From positions 1,018,233-1,082,232 of the forward strand of contig NZ_QUMT01000003.1 in the NCBI RefSeq assembly GCF_003387155.1: a stretch of DNA of 64,000 nt, written 5' to 3'. Shown here piece after piece: positions 1 through 9,791 of this stretch. Position numbers and translations under genes: made by a program. This DNA comes from Roseateles depolymerans (GTDB lineage: Bacteria; Pseudomonadota; Gammaproteobacteria; Burkholderiales; Burkholderiaceae_C). The stretch's first letter is position 1, and every line of letters starts with the position of its first letter. The notes beneath the pieces are model-generated. The model was not told the DNA's origin and made no database searches. It saw only the letters and a list, made by a program, of their open reading frames with translations.

Positions 1-756
1 GACCGACTGGTCGAGCAACTGCATGCGCTGGTGCGCGAGTGCCGGCCAACGGCGCGGCTGGGCATCAGCCCGTTCGGCCTGCCCCGGCCCGATCTGCGGC
101 CGGCGGGGATCGAAGGCTTTTCCCAATACGACAAGCTCTATGCCGACGTGGAGCTGTGGCTGGCGCGCGGCTGGCTGGACTACCTGGCACCGCAGCTCTA
201 CTGGCCACGGGCGCAGAAACCGCAGGCCTTCGAGACACTGCTGCGGTCGTGGCAGGGGCTCAACGCCCAGCAGCGTCATATCTGGCCCGGCCTCTTTACC
301 AGTCGCGCGGTGACCGATGCGGCGGGCTGGGCGCCGGAGGAAATCGCGGCGCAGATCGAGATCTGTCGCCTGCCGCCGGTCAGCGGGGGGCATCTGCACT
401 TCAGCATGGTGCCGTTGGCGCAAAACCGGCGCGGACTGACCCAGCAATTGCGTCAGGGCGTCTACGCGCAGCCGGCGCTACCTCCGGCCACGCCCTGGCT
501 CTCCGCACCTGCCTGCGGACCGGTGCAACTGCTGCGGCTGCGGGACGGCCAGCTCCAGCTGGTGACCCAGGATGGCGCACCCGCTCGAGTCTTCGCCCTC
601 TGGCGACGCGCCGTGCACCGAGGCGAGGCTGGCTGGCGCCTGGTGGTCCTCCCGCCCGCTGGCCACGTGCCCTCCCCCGAACCGGGAGAAACCCTGGTCG
701 CCTGCGCGCTGAACGCACTGAATGCGGAAGGACCAGCAGCGACCTTCGTGGTCTGA
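1..756 (+). CDS. Glycosyl-hydrolase-like family 10 protein (YngK/DigH-like), 3' part
   Basis: The reading frame is open at the first base, so the 5' end lies outside the window; about 251 C-terminal residues are seen. The motifs LGISPFG, GFSQYDKLYADVELW and LDYLAPQLYWP are typical of the GHL10 (DUF187) barrel found in YngK and in E. coli DigH/YddW, which cleaves peptidoglycan glycan strands stripped of their peptides. The stop is followed by a long leader and then a TonB-dependent receptor, amino-sugar kinase and amidase genes on the same strand, which fits a role in cell-wall glycan breakdown. Substrate is inferred from family and context only. The signal peptide or lipobox expected for such a protein would be upstream of the window. 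Confidence 0.8.
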   Translation, partial: DRLVEQLHALVRECRPTARLGISPFGLPRPDLRPAGIEGFSQYDKLYADVELWLARGWLDYLAPQLYWPRAQKPQAFETLLRSWQGLNAQQRHIWPGLFTSRAVTDAAGWAPEEIAAQIEICRLPPVSGGHLHFSMVPLAQNRRGLTQQLRQGVYAQPALPPATPWLSAPACGPVQLLRLRDGQLQLVTQDGAPARVFALWRRAVHRGEAGWRLVVLPPAGHVPSPEPGETLVACALNALNAEGPAATFVV

Positions 757-1124
757 GCGTCTGTAACCGCGCTGAAATCTGTCGATTCCGCGCAACGTCA
801 GATCGTCTCTAGGTGCGCTTCTCGACCCCCGAGAAAACCCTCTTGAATGCCGCTTTGTGTCGCCAGAGATGCCAATAGTCATGGGCATTGGCGCGGACTG
901 TTGCGGCGGGTCCTCACCCCCGCGTTCCTGTCATTTCTTGTCACAAACCTTCAACATCCCGCCGTGAGACTCGCGTCCGTGAATCGCCGAGGCGGGTTCC
1001 GGCGCGCCGGAAAACCGCCACTGGCACAAAGTCATCAGGACGGGAGCAAACCCTAGTGGGCCGGTGTTGGTCGCATTGCTGGGGAGTGACGCGACTGGTA
1101 GGCTTTTTGCTTGAGATCAAGGCG

Positions 1125-1141
1125 AGGTCGTGGGACGACCT
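1125..1141. repeat. Inverted repeat (7-bp stem, 3-nt loop)
   Basis: AGGTCGT at 1125-1131 and ACGACCT at 1135-1141 are exact reverse complements around GGG. There is no T-run after it, so it is not a simple terminator. It lies about 210 bases upstream of the receptor start and could be an operator or leader hairpin. Confidence 0.4.
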
Positions 1142-1220
1142 TGCACACAAGTAGAGGGTGGCTGGTTGATAGAGACCGGCGGTCGGGAGATTTTCGGACC
1201 GCTACAACAGATGCAAAACG

Positions 1221-1243
1221 TTTGCGGGCTTTCAAGCCGCAAA
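1221..1243. repeat. Leader hairpin upstream of the TonB receptor
   Basis: TTTGCGG at 1221-1227 pairs with CCGCAAA at 1237-1243. The inner bases GCTT and AAGC can also pair, leaving a very small loop and one bulged G. It lies about 105 bases before the receptor start codon and is followed by no T-run. Confidence 0.4.
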
Positions 1244-1348
1244 GGTTTGGCACGAATGGTCCGGAAGGGGCGAGGGATGCCTTCCATGACAGCCGCGGAT
1301 TCGGTGGTTTCTTTTCAAAAAATCGGTTCGTCGCACAGGAGCGCAAGA

Positions 1349-3802
1349 ATGAGTCAGAACAAGTGGTTGGGTTTCAGCAAGACGGCATTGGCCGCCGCAG
1401 CCGCCATGGCTGTGGTGATGCCGGCCATGGCGCAGGAAGCCAAGAAGAAGGCTGATCAGACGGAAGACGACGGCGCTCCCCGCGCCAAGGAAGACACCGT
1501 CCGTCTGGGCACCATCGTGATCACCGGCGAAGGCGGCAAGCTGGGCACCGGGCAGATGCTGAACGAAGATGCCGGCAAGGCCCGCAGCACCGTCACCCGC
1601 GCCGCCATCGACAAGGACCGCGCCACCGGCAACCCGTTCCAGGCCCTGGCCCTGCTGCCGGGCGTGAGCACCTTCAACCACGACGCCACCGGCCTGTTCG
1701 GCGGCGGTCTGACGGTCCGCGGCTTCGGCTCCGACCAGATGGGCTTCACCGTCAACGGCGTGCCCGTCAATGACTCCGGCAACTTTGCCGTGTATCCGCA
1801 GGAGTACGCGGACCAGGAAAACCTTTGCACCCAGTCGATCTCGCAGGGCAGCCCGGACGTGGACTCGCCGCACGCCGGCGCCACCGGCGGCAATGTGAGC
1901 ATCACCAGCTGCGACCCCGAAGACAAGCGCCGCGTCCGCGTCAGCCAGACGCTGGGTGACCTGAACCTGACCCGCACCTTCGTGCGCTACGACACCGGCC
2001 GTTTCCTGAACAACAGCGCCAAGGTGTTCCTGAGCTACTCCCACACCCAGGCGGACAAGTGGAAGGGCGAAGGCGAAGCGAAGAAGGACCACATCGACGC
2101 GGCCTTCCGTTGGGACATCAACCCTGACAACACCATCCTGGGCTCGGTGCTCTACAACCGTGCTGTGAACAACTCGTTCTACACGCTCAGCGCCGCCCAG
2201 ATCGCCTCGAACTACTACACGGACTACTCCAACACGTTCGCCGGCCACGCCGCCCCGTCGCCTGGCACCGGCGTGAAGGATCCGACGCAGAGCCCCAACT
2301 ACTGGAAGCTGGCCAACAACCCGTTTGAAAACGCCGTGGTGTCGGTGTCCGGCTCCTTCAAGCTGGCGGAAGCGACCTACCTGAAGGTCCAACCCTACCT
2401 GTGGTGGGGCTTCGGCAACGGCGGCTGGTCGCAGCTGGCGATGAGCGAATCCGGTTTCCTGGATTCGACCAAGGGCACCAACACCGGCAAGAAGGACCTG
2501 AACGGCGACGGCGACACCCTGGACACCGTGACCGTGGCCCGCGCCAGCGTGACCCGCACCTCGCGTCCCGGCGTGACCACCGAAGTGAACACGACCCTGG
2601 GCAACCACAACCTGCGCGTCGGTGTGTGGTTCGAGCGTGCCGAGCACAAGCAGACCCAGCCGATCGTGTCGATCGACAACGCCGGCAACCCCAGCGACAT
2701 CTGGCTGCAAAACGGCCGTATCGCCCGTCCGGACGGCTCGCTGTACCAAGGTCGTGACTGGGACACCATCAGCACCGCCTACCAGGCCTACGTGAACGAC
2801 AACTGGTCCTTCGACAACGACAACGGTTCGCTGTCGCTCGGCCTGCGTGCGCCGCACGTCAAGCGTGATGTGACCAACTACGCCAACGAAACGCTGGGCG
2901 TCAACTACAACATCAACAAGAGCTACAGCGAGCTGCTGCCGCAAGTGGCCCTGCGCTACAACCTGGCGCCGGCTCACCAGGTGTTCTTCAGCATGGCGAA
3001 GAACTTCCGCGCTCCGGCCAACTTCGCCTTCACCGGCTCCAACATCGCCGTGACCAACGGTGTGGCCTCGCTGATCCGCGAAGCCAAGCCGGAAACCTCG
3101 GTGATGACCGACCTGGGCTACCGCTATCAGAGCAAGTCCCTGTCGCTGTCGGCCACGCTGTTCAACTCGGCTTTCAAGAACCGTCAGGCCAACGCCTACG
3201 ATCCGATCGCCGACAAGAGCACCTACCAGAACGCGGGCGACGTGAACAACCGCGGCCTGGAACTGGAAGCGGGCACCGGCAAGTTCAAGGGTTTCAGCGC
3301 TTATGCATCGCTGACGATGCAGAAGAGCGAAATCAAGAACGACCTGCTGATCGCCAAGGCCACGCTGAAGAACGGTGGCAAGGAAGACGTCTACCTGCCG
3401 CTGTCGGGCAAGCAGTTCACGCTGACGCCGGAGCGCATCGTCGCCACGTCCGTGCAGTATGAATACGGCAACTTCTACGGCCGTCTGAAGGTCAAGCGTA
3501 CCGGCCGCCAGGCTGCCACGATGATCAACGACGAATGGATCCCCACCTACTGGATGGCCGACTTCGACGCCGGCTACAACTTCGGTGAGGTGAGCTTCGC
3601 CAGCAACGTGCAGCTGCGCCTGAACGTGAGCAACATCGGCAACGCCAAGTACCGCAACCTGTCGTCGGGTTCGGTGACCAACGCCCAGAAGTACAACACC
3701 ACCCTGAGCGACGGCAGCGCCTACTCCGTGGCTTCCAGCGGCGTGTTCTATTACGTCGGTGCCCCGCGCTTCGCCTCGATCAGCCTGAGCGCCGACTTCT
3801 AA
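1349..3802 (+). CDS. TonB-dependent outer-membrane receptor
   Basis: The protein has 817 residues from the ATG at 1349, chosen because AGGAG lies 7 bases upstream and the N-terminus is then a clean signal peptide (cleavage near AMA|QE, residue 28). The open frame extends upstream to 1130, but that part does not look coding. A TonB-box-like segment (DTVRLGTIVITG, about residues 49-60) precedes a plug domain (LTVRGFGSDQMGFTVNGVPV), then a 22-strand-type barrel ending in ASISLSADF, the usual terminal Phe. Codon use is strongly biased to C-ending codons, as in highly expressed genes. It should import a bulky ligand with TonB energy. Flanking glycosidase and GlcNAc-kinase genes suggest peptidoglycan glycan fragments, but this is inference; siderophore uptake is the main alternative. 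Confidence 0.9.
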   Translation: MSQNKWLGFSKTALAAAAAMAVVMPAMAQEAKKKADQTEDDGAPRAKEDTVRLGTIVITGEGGKLGTGQMLNEDAGKARSTVTRAAIDKDRATGNPFQALALLPGVSTFNHDATGLFGGGLTVRGFGSDQMGFTVNGVPVNDSGNFAVYPQEYADQENLCTQSISQGSPDVDSPHAGATGGNVSITSCDPEDKRRVRVSQTLGDLNLTRTFVRYDTGRFLNNSAKVFLSYSHTQADKWKGEGEAKKDHIDAAFRWDINPDNTILGSVLYNRAVNNSFYTLSAAQIASNYYTDYSNTFAGHAAPSPGTGVKDPTQSPNYWKLANNPFENAVVSVSGSFKLAEATYLKVQPYLWWGFGNGGWSQLAMSESGFLDSTKGTNTGKKDLNGDGDTLDTVTVARASVTRTSRPGVTTEVNTTLGNHNLRVGVWFERAEHKQTQPIVSIDNAGNPSDIWLQNGRIARPDGSLYQGRDWDTISTAYQAYVNDNWSFDNDNGSLSLGLRAPHVKRDVTNYANETLGVNYNINKSYSELLPQVALRYNLAPAHQVFFSMAKNFRAPANFAFTGSNIAVTNGVASLIREAKPETSVMTDLGYRYQSKSLSLSATLFNSAFKNRQANAYDPIADKSTYQNAGDVNNRGLELEAGTGKFKGFSAYASLTMQKSEIKNDLLIAKATLKNGGKEDVYLPLSGKQFTLTPERIVATSVQYEYGNFYGRLKVKRTGRQAATMINDEWIPTYWMADFDAGYNFGEVSFASNVQLRLNVSNIGNAKYRNLSSGSVTNAQKYNTTLSDGSAYSVASSGVFYYVGAPRFASISLSADF

Positions 3803-3856
3803 AGCCTGCGGACCGGCACGGACAGCGGCTCGGGCCGCTGCCCTCCGGCATCCACG

Positions 3857-3887
3857 ACCGCCCTGGTTCGCCAGGGCGGTTTTTTTT
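3857..3887 (+). terminator. Rho-independent terminator after the TonB receptor
   Basis: A perfect 10-bp stem, ACCGCCCTGG (3857-3866) with CCAGGGCGGT (3871-3880), encloses the stable tetraloop TTCG and is followed by a run of T to 3887. It ends the receptor transcript and separates it from the kinase gene starting at 3985. Confidence 0.95.
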
Positions 3888-3984
3888 CGTCGGCGCACCC
3901 ATGACCCAAGCTCATACCCTGGCCCCGCATTGACAGTGGTGCGCGCGCGGCCGCCGACCTACGCTGGCGTCCCATCGGACCGCC

Positions 3985-5031
3985 ATGAGCCTGCCCTCCT
4001 CCGCCCCTCCTTCCCCTGACGCCCGTGCAGCCACTGCGCGGACCGAGGTCTCGCCCCTCGCGTCCCGGCCCTGGCTGGGGCTTGGCCTGGACGCCGGCGG
4101 CACCCAGACCCGCTGGTGCCTGGCCCAGGCCGACGGCACCTGTGTCGCCCGGGGCGCCGTGGGCGGCCTGACCGCCCTGCTGCTGGAGAGCACTGCTGGC
4201 CGCATCACCCTCGCCCAGACCTTGCAGACGTTGGCGGCGGACGTCCGGGCCGCCGCAGGCCACGGACGCATCCTCGGCCTGGACGCCGGCATCACTGGCC
4301 TCGGGGAACCCGACGGCCCCGCGGGCCGCCAGTTGCGCGACCTGCTGGCCCAGCATCTCGGCCTGCCCCCGGACACCCTGCGCTGCGACAGCGACATCGC
4401 CGCCGCCTGGCACGCCCTTTTCCAGCCGGGGGAAGGCCACCTGGTCTACGCCGGCACCGGCGCCATCGCCGCGCACATCGACACCCATGGCGCCCTGCAC
4501 CGCGCAGGCGGACGCGGCCCGCTGATCGGCGACGAAGGCGGGGGGCTCTGGATCGCCCGCGAGGCATTGGCCCTGATCTGGCGGCGCGAAGACGAGGCAC
4601 CTGGCGCCTGGCAGCAGTCCCTGCTCGCCCGGCGGATGTTCGAGCGCCTGGGGGGACCCGACTGGTCCCTCAGCCGCCACTTCCTCTACGGCGGCGATGC
4701 CGCGGCCCGTCGCGGCAGCCTGGGTCAACTGGCCCTGGCCGTTGGCCAAGCCGCCCACGAGGGCGACACCGACGCCCTGGCCCTGCTGCACCGCGCCGGT
4801 GTGGAACTCGCCCGGCTCGCCCTGGCCTTGTGCCGCCGGCTGGGCCCGCTGCCCATCAGTGCGGCCGGCCGGGTGCTGACGCTGCATCCCGCCATCGCCA
4901 CCGGCCTGCGATCCGCCCTGCCCCTTCACCTGACGCTGACCCTTGCGCAACCGGACACCGCCCTGTCGGCCGCCCGGCGCGCCGCAGTCTCCGCTACATT
5001 GCGCAGCACACGGTCTGCTCCACTGCCCTAA
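3985..5031 (+). CDS. BadF/BadG-family N-acetylglucosamine kinase
   Basis: A 348-residue ASKHA-fold ATPase. After a short Pro/Ala-rich N-terminus it shows the phosphate-1 motif LGLDAGGTQTRWCL (near residue 33), the segment DSDIAAAWHALF, the GTGAIAA phosphate-binding loop and GPLIGDEGGGLWIAREAL, the arrangement seen in BadF/BadG kinases acting on N-acetylglucosamine. It would phosphorylate GlcNAc released from peptidoglycan in the cytoplasm. The stop is followed after 3 bases by the amidase start, so the two are probably co-transcribed. The exact sugar (GlcNAc, MurNAc or glucosamine) cannot be read from sequence. Confidence 0.85.
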   Translation: MSLPSSAPPSPDARAATARTEVSPLASRPWLGLGLDAGGTQTRWCLAQADGTCVARGAVGGLTALLLESTAGRITLAQTLQTLAADVRAAAGHGRILGLDAGITGLGEPDGPAGRQLRDLLAQHLGLPPDTLRCDSDIAAAWHALFQPGEGHLVYAGTGAIAAHIDTHGALHRAGGRGPLIGDEGGGLWIAREALALIWRREDEAPGAWQQSLLARRMFERLGGPDWSLSRHFLYGGDAAARRGSLGQLALAVGQAAHEGDTDALALLHRAGVELARLALALCRRLGPLPISAAGRVLTLHPAIATGLRSALPLHLTLTLAQPDTALSAARRAAVSATLRSTRSAPLP

Positions 5032-5034
5032 CCC

Positions 5035-5883
5035 ATGAACGTTCGCACCCGCCTGCTCACCCTTGCCGCCGCTGTTGTCCTGGCGGCCTGCGCCACCCCC
5101 ACGCCGCAGATCGACCGCACCCATGTGTCGGAGAACCAGGACAGCCGCGTGCAGTTCCTGATCCTGCACTACACCGCCATCGACTTCGACAAGTCGCTCA
5201 AGGTGCTGACCACCGGCGGCAAGGTGTCGGCGCACTATCTGGTCAACGACAACCCGGTGAAGACCTACCAACTGGTGGACGAGAACCGCCGCGCCTGGCA
5301 TGCCGGCGCCAGCTACTGGGCCGGCGCGACCAATCTCAACTCGGCCTCCATCGGCATCGAGATCGTCAACCCCGGCTTCACCGACACACCCGCCGGCCGC
5401 GTCTATGCCGGCTATCCGCAGTCGCAGGTGGACGAGGTCATCCGCCTGGTCCGGCAGATCGTGCAGCGCCACCAGATCCGGCCCGACCGCATCCTCGGCC
5501 ACAACGACATCGCACCGGGCCGCAAGCAGGACCCGGGCCCCGCCTTCCCCTGGCGGCAGCTGGCCGATGCCGGCCTGATCCCCTGGCCGGACCCGTCGCT
5601 GCTGGAGGTGCGCCGCGCGGTCTTCCAGATCGTGCCGGTGCCGGACGTCACCTGGTTCCAGCAGAAGCTGGCGCAGGTCGGCTACCAGACGCCGCAGACC
5701 GGTGTGATGGACACCGCCACCCGTGAGGTCATCGCCACCTTCCAGATGAAGTACCGGCCCACCAACGCTTCGGGTGACATGGACGCGGAAACCGCCGCCC
5801 TGCTGGACGTGGTGACCACGCCGGGCGGCATGGTGACTCGCCTGCCGGTGCCCGCAGCCCCCGACAATCGGTCTGCGTACTGA
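5035..5883 (+). CDS. amiD: N-acetylmuramoyl-L-alanine amidase, lipoprotein (AmiD-like)
   Basis: At 282 residues it is close to E. coli AmiD (276). The N-terminus carries a lipobox LAAC with the lipidated Cys at residue 19. The Amidase_2 domain follows, with zinc ligands expected at H45 (ILHYTA), H156 (ILGHND) and D166 (RKQDPG). A C-terminal peptidoglycan-binding domain covers roughly residues 205-262 (WFQQKLAQVGYQTPQTGVMD, TFQMKYRP). It should cut the MurNAc-L-Ala bond, freeing stem peptides from glycan at the outer or inner membrane face. It sits between the GlcNAc kinase and peptide-transporter genes, so its two products would feed its neighbours. Confidence 0.9.
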   Translation: MNVRTRLLTLAAAVVLAACATPTPQIDRTHVSENQDSRVQFLILHYTAIDFDKSLKVLTTGGKVSAHYLVNDNPVKTYQLVDENRRAWHAGASYWAGATNLNSASIGIEIVNPGFTDTPAGRVYAGYPQSQVDEVIRLVRQIVQRHQIRPDRILGHNDIAPGRKQDPGPAFPWRQLADAGLIPWPDPSLLEVRRAVFQIVPVPDVTWFQQKLAQVGYQTPQTGVMDTATREVIATFQMKYRPTNASGDMDAETAALLDVVTTPGGMVTRLPVPAAPDNRSAY

Positions 5884-5954
5884 CGCTGCCGCGGACGGGT
5901 GCCGGTGACGGCGCCCCAGCAGCCCGTGACCCCTGACCCCGGACCCCGACCGCC

Positions 5955-6965
5955 TTGTTCCAATTCCTGCTCAAGCGCCTGGCCACGCTGCTGCCGACCC
6001 TGATCGGCGTGACGCTGGTGGCCTTCGGACTCATCCGCCTGGTGCCCGGCGACCCGGTCGCCATCATGATGGGCGAGCGCTCGCTGGATGCGGACACCCA
6101 CGCCCGGATGATGCACGAGCTGGGGCTGGACCAGCCGCTGTGGCGCCAGTACCTGGACTACGTCACCGGCCTGCTGCACGGCGACCTGGGCCAGTCGCTG
6201 GTCTCGCGTGAGCCGGTGTCGCGCGAGTTCCTGGCGCTCTTCCCGGCCACGGCGGAGCTGGCGCTGGTGGCGCTGCTGGTGGCCATCGTCATCGGGCTGA
6301 GCCTGGGCATGGCTGCCGCGCTGCGGCGCGGTTCCTGGCTGGACCAGGGCGTGATGGGCCTGGCGACGGTCGGCTACTCCATGCCGGTCTTCTGGTGGGG
6401 GCTGATCCTGATCATGACCTTCTCGGTCGGGCTGGGCTGGACGCCGGTGTCCGGCCGCGTGGCGGTGGAATACGACGTGCAGCGCGTGACCGGCTTCATG
6501 CTGATCGATGCGGCGCTGCATCCCGAGCCCGGCGCCTGGTGGTCCGCGCTGCGTCACCTGCTGCTGCCGGCCGCCGTGCTGGCCACCTCCAATGCGGCGG
6601 TGATTGCCCGCATGACCCGCTCCAGCCTGCTGGAAGTGCTGCGGGAGGACTACATGCGCAGCGCCCGCGCGCGCGGCCTGCCCCCGGCCCGGGTGGTGCT
6701 GGTGCACGGCCTTCGCAATGCGCTGATTCCGGTCATCACGGTGATCGGGCTGAAGGTGGGCAGCCTGCTGGCGGGCGCGGTGCTCACGGAAACCATCTTC
6801 TCCTGGCCGGGCATCGGCAAGTGGCTGATCGATGCCATCGCCCGCCGCGACTATCCGGTGGTGCAGGCCGGCATCCTGATTTCCGCGTGCTGCTTCATCC
6901 TCATCAATCTGGTGGTGGACCTGCTGTATGGCGTGGTGAATCCGCGCATCCGGGGGGGACGATGA
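5955..6965 (+). CDS. dppB: Peptide ABC transporter permease (DppB type)
   Basis: A 336-residue membrane protein, close to DppB of E. coli (339). It begins MFQFLLKRLATLLPTLIGV, the usual DppB/OppB N-terminal transmembrane helix, followed by the periplasmic loop with the GLDQPLWRQYLDY motif. The EAA loop that contacts the ATPases is visible as DYMRSARARGLPPARV. The start is TTG, supported by this conserved N-terminus; no upstream ATG fits. Its stop overlaps the start of dppC (ATGA), so the two are translationally coupled. The system may equally be the D-Ala-D-Ala (ddp) or murein-peptide type, since amidase and dipeptidase genes flank it. Confidence 0.9.
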   Translation: MFQFLLKRLATLLPTLIGVTLVAFGLIRLVPGDPVAIMMGERSLDADTHARMMHELGLDQPLWRQYLDYVTGLLHGDLGQSLVSREPVSREFLALFPATAELALVALLVAIVIGLSLGMAAALRRGSWLDQGVMGLATVGYSMPVFWWGLILIMTFSVGLGWTPVSGRVAVEYDVQRVTGFMLIDAALHPEPGAWWSALRHLLLPAAVLATSNAAVIARMTRSSLLEVLREDYMRSARARGLPPARVVLVHGLRNALIPVITVIGLKVGSLLAGAVLTETIFSWPGIGKWLIDAIARRDYPVVQAGILISACCFILINLVVDLLYGVVNPRIRGGR

Positions 6966-7870
6966 GCCTTGCGCCCGTGCCGCTGGACGGCCCCGTGCCC
7001 TCGCCGCCCGGCCCCTGGCGGGAAGCGACCCTGGCCTTTGCCGCCAACCGCGGCGCGCTGGTGGCCTTGATCGTGTTCCTGCTGATGGCCATCGCCGCCT
7101 TGCTGGCGCCGTGGGTCGCGCCGCATGACCCGTTGCATCAGTACCGCATGCAGATGCTGCTCCCGCCCGTCTGGCTGGACGGCGGACAGTGGCAGTTTCC
7201 GCTGGGCACCGATGAAGTGGGCCGCGACCTGCTGAGCCGCCTGCTGCACGGCGGACGGGTCTCCCTGGGCATCGGCCTGGCGTCGGTGCTGATGTCGGTG
7301 ATTCCCGGCGTGCTGCTGGGCCTGCTGGCGGCGTTTCATCCGCGCTTCTTGTCGCCGGCGGTCATGCGGGTCATGGACGTGATGCTGGCCCTGCCCGGGC
7401 TGCTGCTGGCCATCTGCGTCATCACCGTGCTGGGCCCGGGCCTGCTGAACACCGTCATTGCGATTGCCATCGGCAGCCTGCCGGAATATGTGCGGCTGAC
7501 CCGCGCCGCCGCCCTGGCGGAACTGGGCAAGGACTACGTGACCGCCAGCCGCCTGGCCGGTGCCTCCACGCTGCGGCTGATGCTGTCGGCGGTGCTGCCC
7601 AATTGCCTGGCGCCGCTGATCGTGCAGGCCTCGCTGGGTTTTTCCAGCGCCATCCTGGAGGCGGCCGGCCTGGGCTTCCTCGGTCTGGGCGTGCAGGCGC
7701 CGACCCCGGAATGGGGCACCATGCTGTCGTCCGCGCGGGACTACATCGTGCGGGCGCCCTGGGTGGTGACCCTGCCGGGCCTGGCCATCCTGGCGTCGGT
7801 GCTGAGTGTCAACCTGATTGGCGACGGCCTGCGGGACGCGCTCGATCCTCGACTCAAGCGGGTGGGCTGA
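6962..7870 (+). CDS. dppC: Peptide ABC transporter permease (DppC type)
   Basis: A 302-residue inner-membrane permease from the ATG at 6962, which overlaps the dppB stop codon. The features [24 protein letters not shown] and the EAA loop [16 protein letters not shown] are standard for DppC/OppC, and the C-terminus ([15 protein letters not shown]) is the usual family ending. Its stop shares a base with the dppD start. It pairs with DppB to form the transmembrane pore. Confidence 0.92.
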   Translation: MSLAPVPLDGPVPSPPGPWREATLAFAANRGALVALIVFLLMAIAALLAPWVAPHDPLHQYRMQMLLPPVWLDGGQWQFPLGTDEVGRDLLSRLLHGGRVSLGIGLASVLMSVIPGVLLGLLAAFHPRFLSPAVMRVMDVMLALPGLLLAICVITVLGPGLLNTVIAIAIGSLPEYVRLTRAAALAELGKDYVTASRLAGASTLRLMLSAVLPNCLAPLIVQASLGFSSAILEAAGLGFLGLGVQAPTPEWGTMLSSARDYIVRAPWVVTLPGLAILASVLSVNLIGDGLRDALDPRLKRVG

Positions 7871-8835
7871 TGCTGGAGATCTCGCAACTGCATGTGAGCT
7901 TTGGCGGCGTCACCGCGGTGGACGGCGTGGACCTCAGCGTCGGGGACGCGGAGGTGCTGGGCATCGTCGGTGAATCCGGCTCCGGCAAGTCGGTGGCGAT
8001 GATGGCCCTGATGGGGCTGGTGGACGCACCGGGCCAGGTCCGCGCCGCCGCCTTGCGCTTTGACGGCCAGGACCTGATGACGATGTCGCCCGCGCAGCGT
8101 CGCCAGTGCATCGGCCGGGACATGGCGATGGTGTTCCAGGATGCGCTGGCCAGCCTGAACCCCAGCTACACCATCGGTTTCCAGATCGAAGAGGTGCTGC
8201 GCCATCACCTGGGCCTGCGCGGACGGGCGGCGCGGGAGCGGGCACTGGCGCTGCTGCGCCAGGTCGAGATCCCGGACCCGGAGCGCCGGCTGCAGGCCTA
8301 TCCGCATGAGCTGTCCGGCGGCATGAACCAGCGGGTGATGATTGCCCTGGCGATTGCCTGCGGCCCGCGCCTGCTGATCGCCGATGAGCCCACCACCGCC
8401 CTGGACGTGACCATCCAGGCCCAGGTGATGGCGCTGCTGCTGCGACTGCAGCGCGAGCACGGCATGGCGCTGGTGATGATCACGCATGACCTGGCCGTGG
8501 TGGCGGAAATGGCGCATCGGGTGGCCGTGATGTATGCCGGCCAGGTGGTGGAGACCGGCCCGCTGCCGCAGGTCTTCGACCAGCCTCGACATCCCTACAC
8601 CGCCGCGCTGCTGGCCGCCATTCCCGAGCACAGCCAGGGCGCGCGGCGCCTGCCGGCCTTGCCCGGCATGGTGCCGGCGGCGGGAGACCGTCCGGCCGGC
8701 TGCCTGTTCGCGCCGCGTTGTCCGCAGGTGCAGGCGCGCTGCCGCACCGAGCGTCCGGCGCTGGAAGCCGGGGTGCGCTGCTTCTTCCCATTGGGCCGCG
8801 CTGCGGTGGACACCCGGTCCGAGGAGGCCCCATGA
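7870..8835 (+). CDS. dppD: Peptide ABC transporter ATP-binding protein (DppD type)
   Basis: A 321-residue ATPase with Walker [10 protein letters not shown]-loop [12 protein letters not shown], signature LSGGMNQR, Walker [13 protein letters not shown] and switch ITHDLAVV. The C-terminal oligopeptide-transporter extension ([15 protein letters not shown]) contains the Cys cluster that in this family can bind an Fe-S cluster. The ATG at 7870 overlaps the dppC stop (TGATG), so translation is coupled. It energises import together with the next gene. Confidence 0.93.
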   Translation: MLEISQLHVSFGGVTAVDGVDLSVGDAEVLGIVGESGSGKSVAMMALMGLVDAPGQVRAAALRFDGQDLMTMSPAQRRQCIGRDMAMVFQDALASLNPSYTIGFQIEEVLRHHLGLRGRAARERALALLRQVEIPDPERRLQAYPHELSGGMNQRVMIALAIACGPRLLIADEPTTALDVTIQAQVMALLLRLQREHGMALVMITHDLAVVAEMAHRVAVMYAGQVVETGPLPQVFDQPRHPYTAALLAAIPEHSQGARRLPALPGMVPAAGDRPAGCLFAPRCPQVQARCRTERPALEAGVRCFFPLGRAAVDTRSEEAP

Positions 8836-9791
8836 CGGCCCTCCTGCGCGCCGAAGGCCTGACGCGGCACTACACCGTCAGCCAGGGCTGGTTCCAACCC
8901 AAAGCCACCGTGCGGGCGCTGGAGGGCGTGAGCTTTGAACTGCAGGCTGGGCGCACGCTCGCTGTCGTCGGTGAATCGGGCTGCGGGAAGTCCACCCTCG
9001 CACGCGCGCTGACGCTGATCGAGACCCCCACCGCCGGCCGTCTGTTCATCCAGGGCCAGGATGTGGCCGGCCCCCGGTCCCGGGACCAGCGGCAGGCGCT
9101 GCGCCGCCAGGTGCAGATGGTCTTTCAGAATCCGTATGCCGCGCTGAATCCGCGCAAGACGATTGCGGCGACCCTGGCCGAACCGCTGGTGATCAACACC
9201 CGGCTCACCGCCGCCGAACGCCGCGAACGGGTGGAGGCGCTGGCGCAGCAGGTAGGCCTGCGGCCCGAGCATCTGCGCCGGTATCCCCACATGTTCAGCG
9301 GCGGCCAGCGCCAGCGCATCGCCATTGCGCGGGCCATGATGCTGCAGCCCGGCATCGTGGTGGCGGATGAGCCCACGTCGGCGCTGGACCTCTCCATCCA
9401 GGCGCAGATCCTCAACCTCTTCATGGACCTGCAGGAGCGCCACGGCACGGGGTATGTGTTCATCTCCCACAACCTGTCGGTGGTGGAGCATGTGGCCGAC
9501 GAGGTGATGGTGATGTATTTGGGCCGCGTCGTGGAGCAAGGCCCGCGGGAGCGGCTGTTTGCGCAGCCGCTGCATCCCTACACCCAGGCGCTGATCAGCG
9601 CCACGCCGTCGCTGCGGGCGGCGGACCGCCGGGTGCGGATTCCCATCCACGGAGAACTGCCCTCGCCGCTGCGGCCGCCCAGCGGCTGTGCCTTCCATCA
9701 ACGCTGCCCGCGGGCGGTGGCGCGCTGTGCGGAGGTCCGGCCCGAGTTGCGCACGGTGGAGGGCCGGCTCGTCGCATGCGACGTGCTTTGA
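8832..9791 (+). CDS. dppF: Peptide ABC transporter ATP-binding protein (DppF type)
   Basis: A 319-residue ATPase starting at an ATG that overlaps the dppD stop by four bases. Walker A is GESGCGKS, the Q-loop is [12 protein letters not shown], the signature FSGGQRQR, Walker [13 protein letters not shown], and the switch ISHNLSVV. The C-terminal extension [15 protein letters not shown] is the oligopeptide/dipeptide family tail. It completes the DppBCDF membrane assembly; the binding protein follows after about 300 bases. Confidence 0.93.
   Translation: MTALLRAEGLTRHYTVSQGWFQPKATVRALEGVSFELQAGRTLAVVGESGCGKSTLARALTLIETPTAGRLFIQGQDVAGPRSRDQRQALRRQVQMVFQNPYAALNPRKTIAATLAEPLVINTRLTAAERRERVEALAQQVGLRPEHLRRYPHMFSGGQRQRIAIARAMMLQPGIVVADEPTSALDLSIQAQILNLFMDLQERHGTGYVFISHNLSVVEHVADEVMVMYLGRVVEQGPRERLFAQPLHPYTQALISATPSLRAADRRVRIPIHGELPSPLRPPSGCAFHQRCPRAVARCAEVRPELRTVEGRLVACDVL

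Larger units (their letters stand above)
757..1348. other. Long leader/intergenic region before the TonB receptor
   Basis: These 592 bases hold no convincing gene. The part closest to the receptor contains compact dyads: a 7-bp stem with a GGG loop at 1125-1141 (AGGTCGT/ACGACCT) and a hairpin at 1221-1243 (TTTGCGG...CCGCAAA, with an inner GCTT/AAGC pairing). The length and hairpins suggest a structured 5' untranslated region or a set of operators. I could not match it to a known riboswitch. Confidence 0.4.

Noticed and set aside
1021-1060. GCCACTGG and CATCAGGACGGG as pieces of a cobalamin riboswitch before the first TonB receptor
   Set aside because: The B12 box and the remaining conserved blocks are not present in the right order or spacing.
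1232-3898. Long minus-strand open frame opposite the TonB receptor
   Set aside because: It mirrors the strongly coded plus strand in GC-rich DNA; the translation is Val/Arg/Gly-rich without domains, while the plus strand encodes a clear receptor.
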